Assembly: GCA_045604545.1 (NCBI GenBank)
Contig: JAZUOG010000020.1
Coordinates: 1-13,610 of the forward strand
From: RGIG1959 sp045604545
GTDB taxonomy: Bacteria; Bacillota; Clostridia; Oscillospirales; Acutalibacteraceae
DNA: 13,610 bases
Reading direction: 5' to 3'
Below are positions 12,650-13,610 of the stretch, piece after piece. Every line of letters begins with the position of its first letter. Positions within the stretch are counted from its first letter, which is position 1. A program made the translations under genes and the position numbers. The notes under the pieces were generated by a model. It saw nothing but the letters and a program-made list of their open reading frames with translations. It had not been told where the DNA came from and searched no databases.

Positions 12650-13557
12650 ATAACGAAATGAAATTTGATTTTATCGGTCGCCGCAAGATCTTTTTGATCA
12701 TCAGCGCCTGCATCATTGCGCTCGGCTTGCTTGTTAATGTTATCTTCGGTGTGGAGATGGATGTTACCTTCAAGGGCGGTACGCTTATCAGCTACAGCTA
12801 TGAAGGTGAACTGAACGGCAATGAGGTTGCCGCGTTCTTCACCGAAAAGATCGGCGAAAAAGCGACTGCCGAACTCACCAACAGCGGTGATACAAAGATC
12901 CTTAACATTTACAGCACCAAGGTCATCACCAACGAGCAGTCTCAGGAGATCCATGCTGCTTTTGAAGAGGCTTACGCTGACAATGCGGTGAAGCAAGTAA
13001 AGAACAACAATATTGCCGCTTCGCACGGCATGCTCTTCTTTGCTAAGTGCATGACCGCTCTGGCGCTTGCCGGTGTGTTCCTTGTCATCTATATCGGCCT
13101 GCGTTTCCGCCGTATCGGCGGCCTGTCAGCGGCTTTGATGTCGATCGCCGCGCTTATCCACGACCTTGCAATGGTGTACTTTGCGTTTGTGATCTTCCGC
13201 ATTCCGCTCAATGACAATTTCGTTGCGGTCATGATGACGGTGCTCGGTTACTCTCTTAACGACACGATCGTTATTTACGACCGTATCCGTGAGAACCGCC
13301 GCCGCATGAACGGTAAGGCGTCCATCAACGAGATCGTGAATCTCAGCCTTAATCAGTCCTTCCGCCGCACGATGAACACCACTGTCACGACCTTGATCGT
13401 TGTGACAACGCTTGTGGTTGTTGCGGTATCGATGAACATCGAATCCATCATCAGTTTTGCTGTGCCGATGATGTTCGGTGTGGTCTCCGGTTTCTACAGC
13501 TCGACCTTCCTGTGCGCTCCCACTTGGGCAATGTGGGTCAGCCGCAAAGAGAAATAA
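12646..13557 (+). CDS. secF: Protein translocase subunit SecF
   Basis: A 303-residue partner of SecD. It begins with the short cytoplasmic segment MKFDFIGRRK and TM1 (about 15-34); then the extracytoplasmic D1 motif MDVTFKGGTLISYSYEG (38-54), and five more membrane segments from about 130. The hallmark VMMTVLGYSLNDTIVIYDRIREN is at 195-217, with Asp206 at the conserved functional position. RTMNTTVTTLIVV (241-253) and the final helix FAVPMMFGVVSGFYSS are typical. GGAGGTGA (12632-12639) precedes the ATG, which overlaps the secD stop (ATGA). Length is normal. No terminator is seen in the remaining 53 bases, so the transcript may continue past the window. Confidence 0.96.
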   Translation: MNNEMKFDFIGRRKIFLIISACIIALGLLVNVIFGVEMDVTFKGGTLISYSYEGELNGNEVAAFFTEKIGEKATAELTNSGDTKILNIYSTKVITNEQSQEIHAAFEEAYADNAVKQVKNNNIAASHGMLFFAKCMTALALAGVFLVIYIGLRFRRIGGLSAALMSIAALIHDLAMVYFAFVIFRIPLNDNFVAVMMTVLGYSLNDTIVIYDRIRENRRRMNGKASINEIVNLSLNQSFRRTMNTTVTTLIVVTTLVVVAVSMNIESIISFAVPMMFGVVSGFYSSTFLCAPTWAMWVSRKEK

Positions 13558-13610
13558 TGAAACTACATGAAAAATGACTCACATACTATTTGTTTCAACC
13601 GGGCTACATA

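Noticed and set aside
13558..13610. Possible terminator or gene start after secF
   Set aside because: No stem with T tract and no ribosome site plus start can be supported in the 53 bases left.

Overview
The window looks like chromosomal DNA from a Gram-positive anaerobe of class Clostridia, probably an Oscillospiraceae/Ruminococcaceae-type genome. Evidence: a SCIFF ranthipeptide precursor beside its radical SAM maturase (a hallmark of Clostridia), a dockerin-bearing secreted glycosidase, lipoproteins with Gram-positive style lipoboxes, strong GGAGG ribosome sites and near-consensus sigma-A promoters. No RNA genes, CRISPR arrays, insertion sequences or prophage genes were seen.

Layout. (1) 1-3206, plus strand: the 3' end of potA, then potB, potC and potD, overlapping or tightly spaced and closed by a strong terminator. 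This is a spermidine/putrescine ABC importer. (2) 3205-6135, minus strand: a SCIFF operon read right to left. A consensus promoter drives a 48-residue, seven-cysteine precursor (scfA). An intrinsic terminator follows, then the maturase scfB, then a PLP enzyme of the Orn/Lys/Arg decarboxylase family that overlaps scfB by ATGA. The decarboxylase converges on the pot operon, so polyamine uptake and possible polyamine synthesis lie tail to tail. (3) 6156-8534: a minus-strand secreted GHL10-type glycosidase with an N-terminal dockerin, divergent from a plus-strand DUF2927-type lipoprotein; back-to-back promoters lie in the 155-base gap. (4) 8535-9552: a possible tiny membrane-protein ORF and a minus-strand COG1237 metallo-beta-lactamase-fold hydrolase with its own promoter. 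(5) 9553-11120: a 220-base regulatory gap with hairpins, a terminator-like element and a promoter, then a type Ic (MocR-like) aspartate aminotransferase. (6) 11098-13557: secD-secF, encoding the Sec translocon accessory proteins. Their consensus promoter is embedded in the aminotransferase terminator, and their leader carries a second terminator-like hairpin. The last 53 bases show no gene or terminator.

Most notable points: the SCIFF peptide has Gly where the characterised thioether acceptor Thr is expected, plus a seventh Cys; a terminator lies between precursor and maturase; a decarboxylase is translationally coupled to the maturase; codon usage changes abruptly inside scfB, suggesting recombination or an assembly join; and terminator, promoter and leader hairpin are compactly stacked ahead of secDF.
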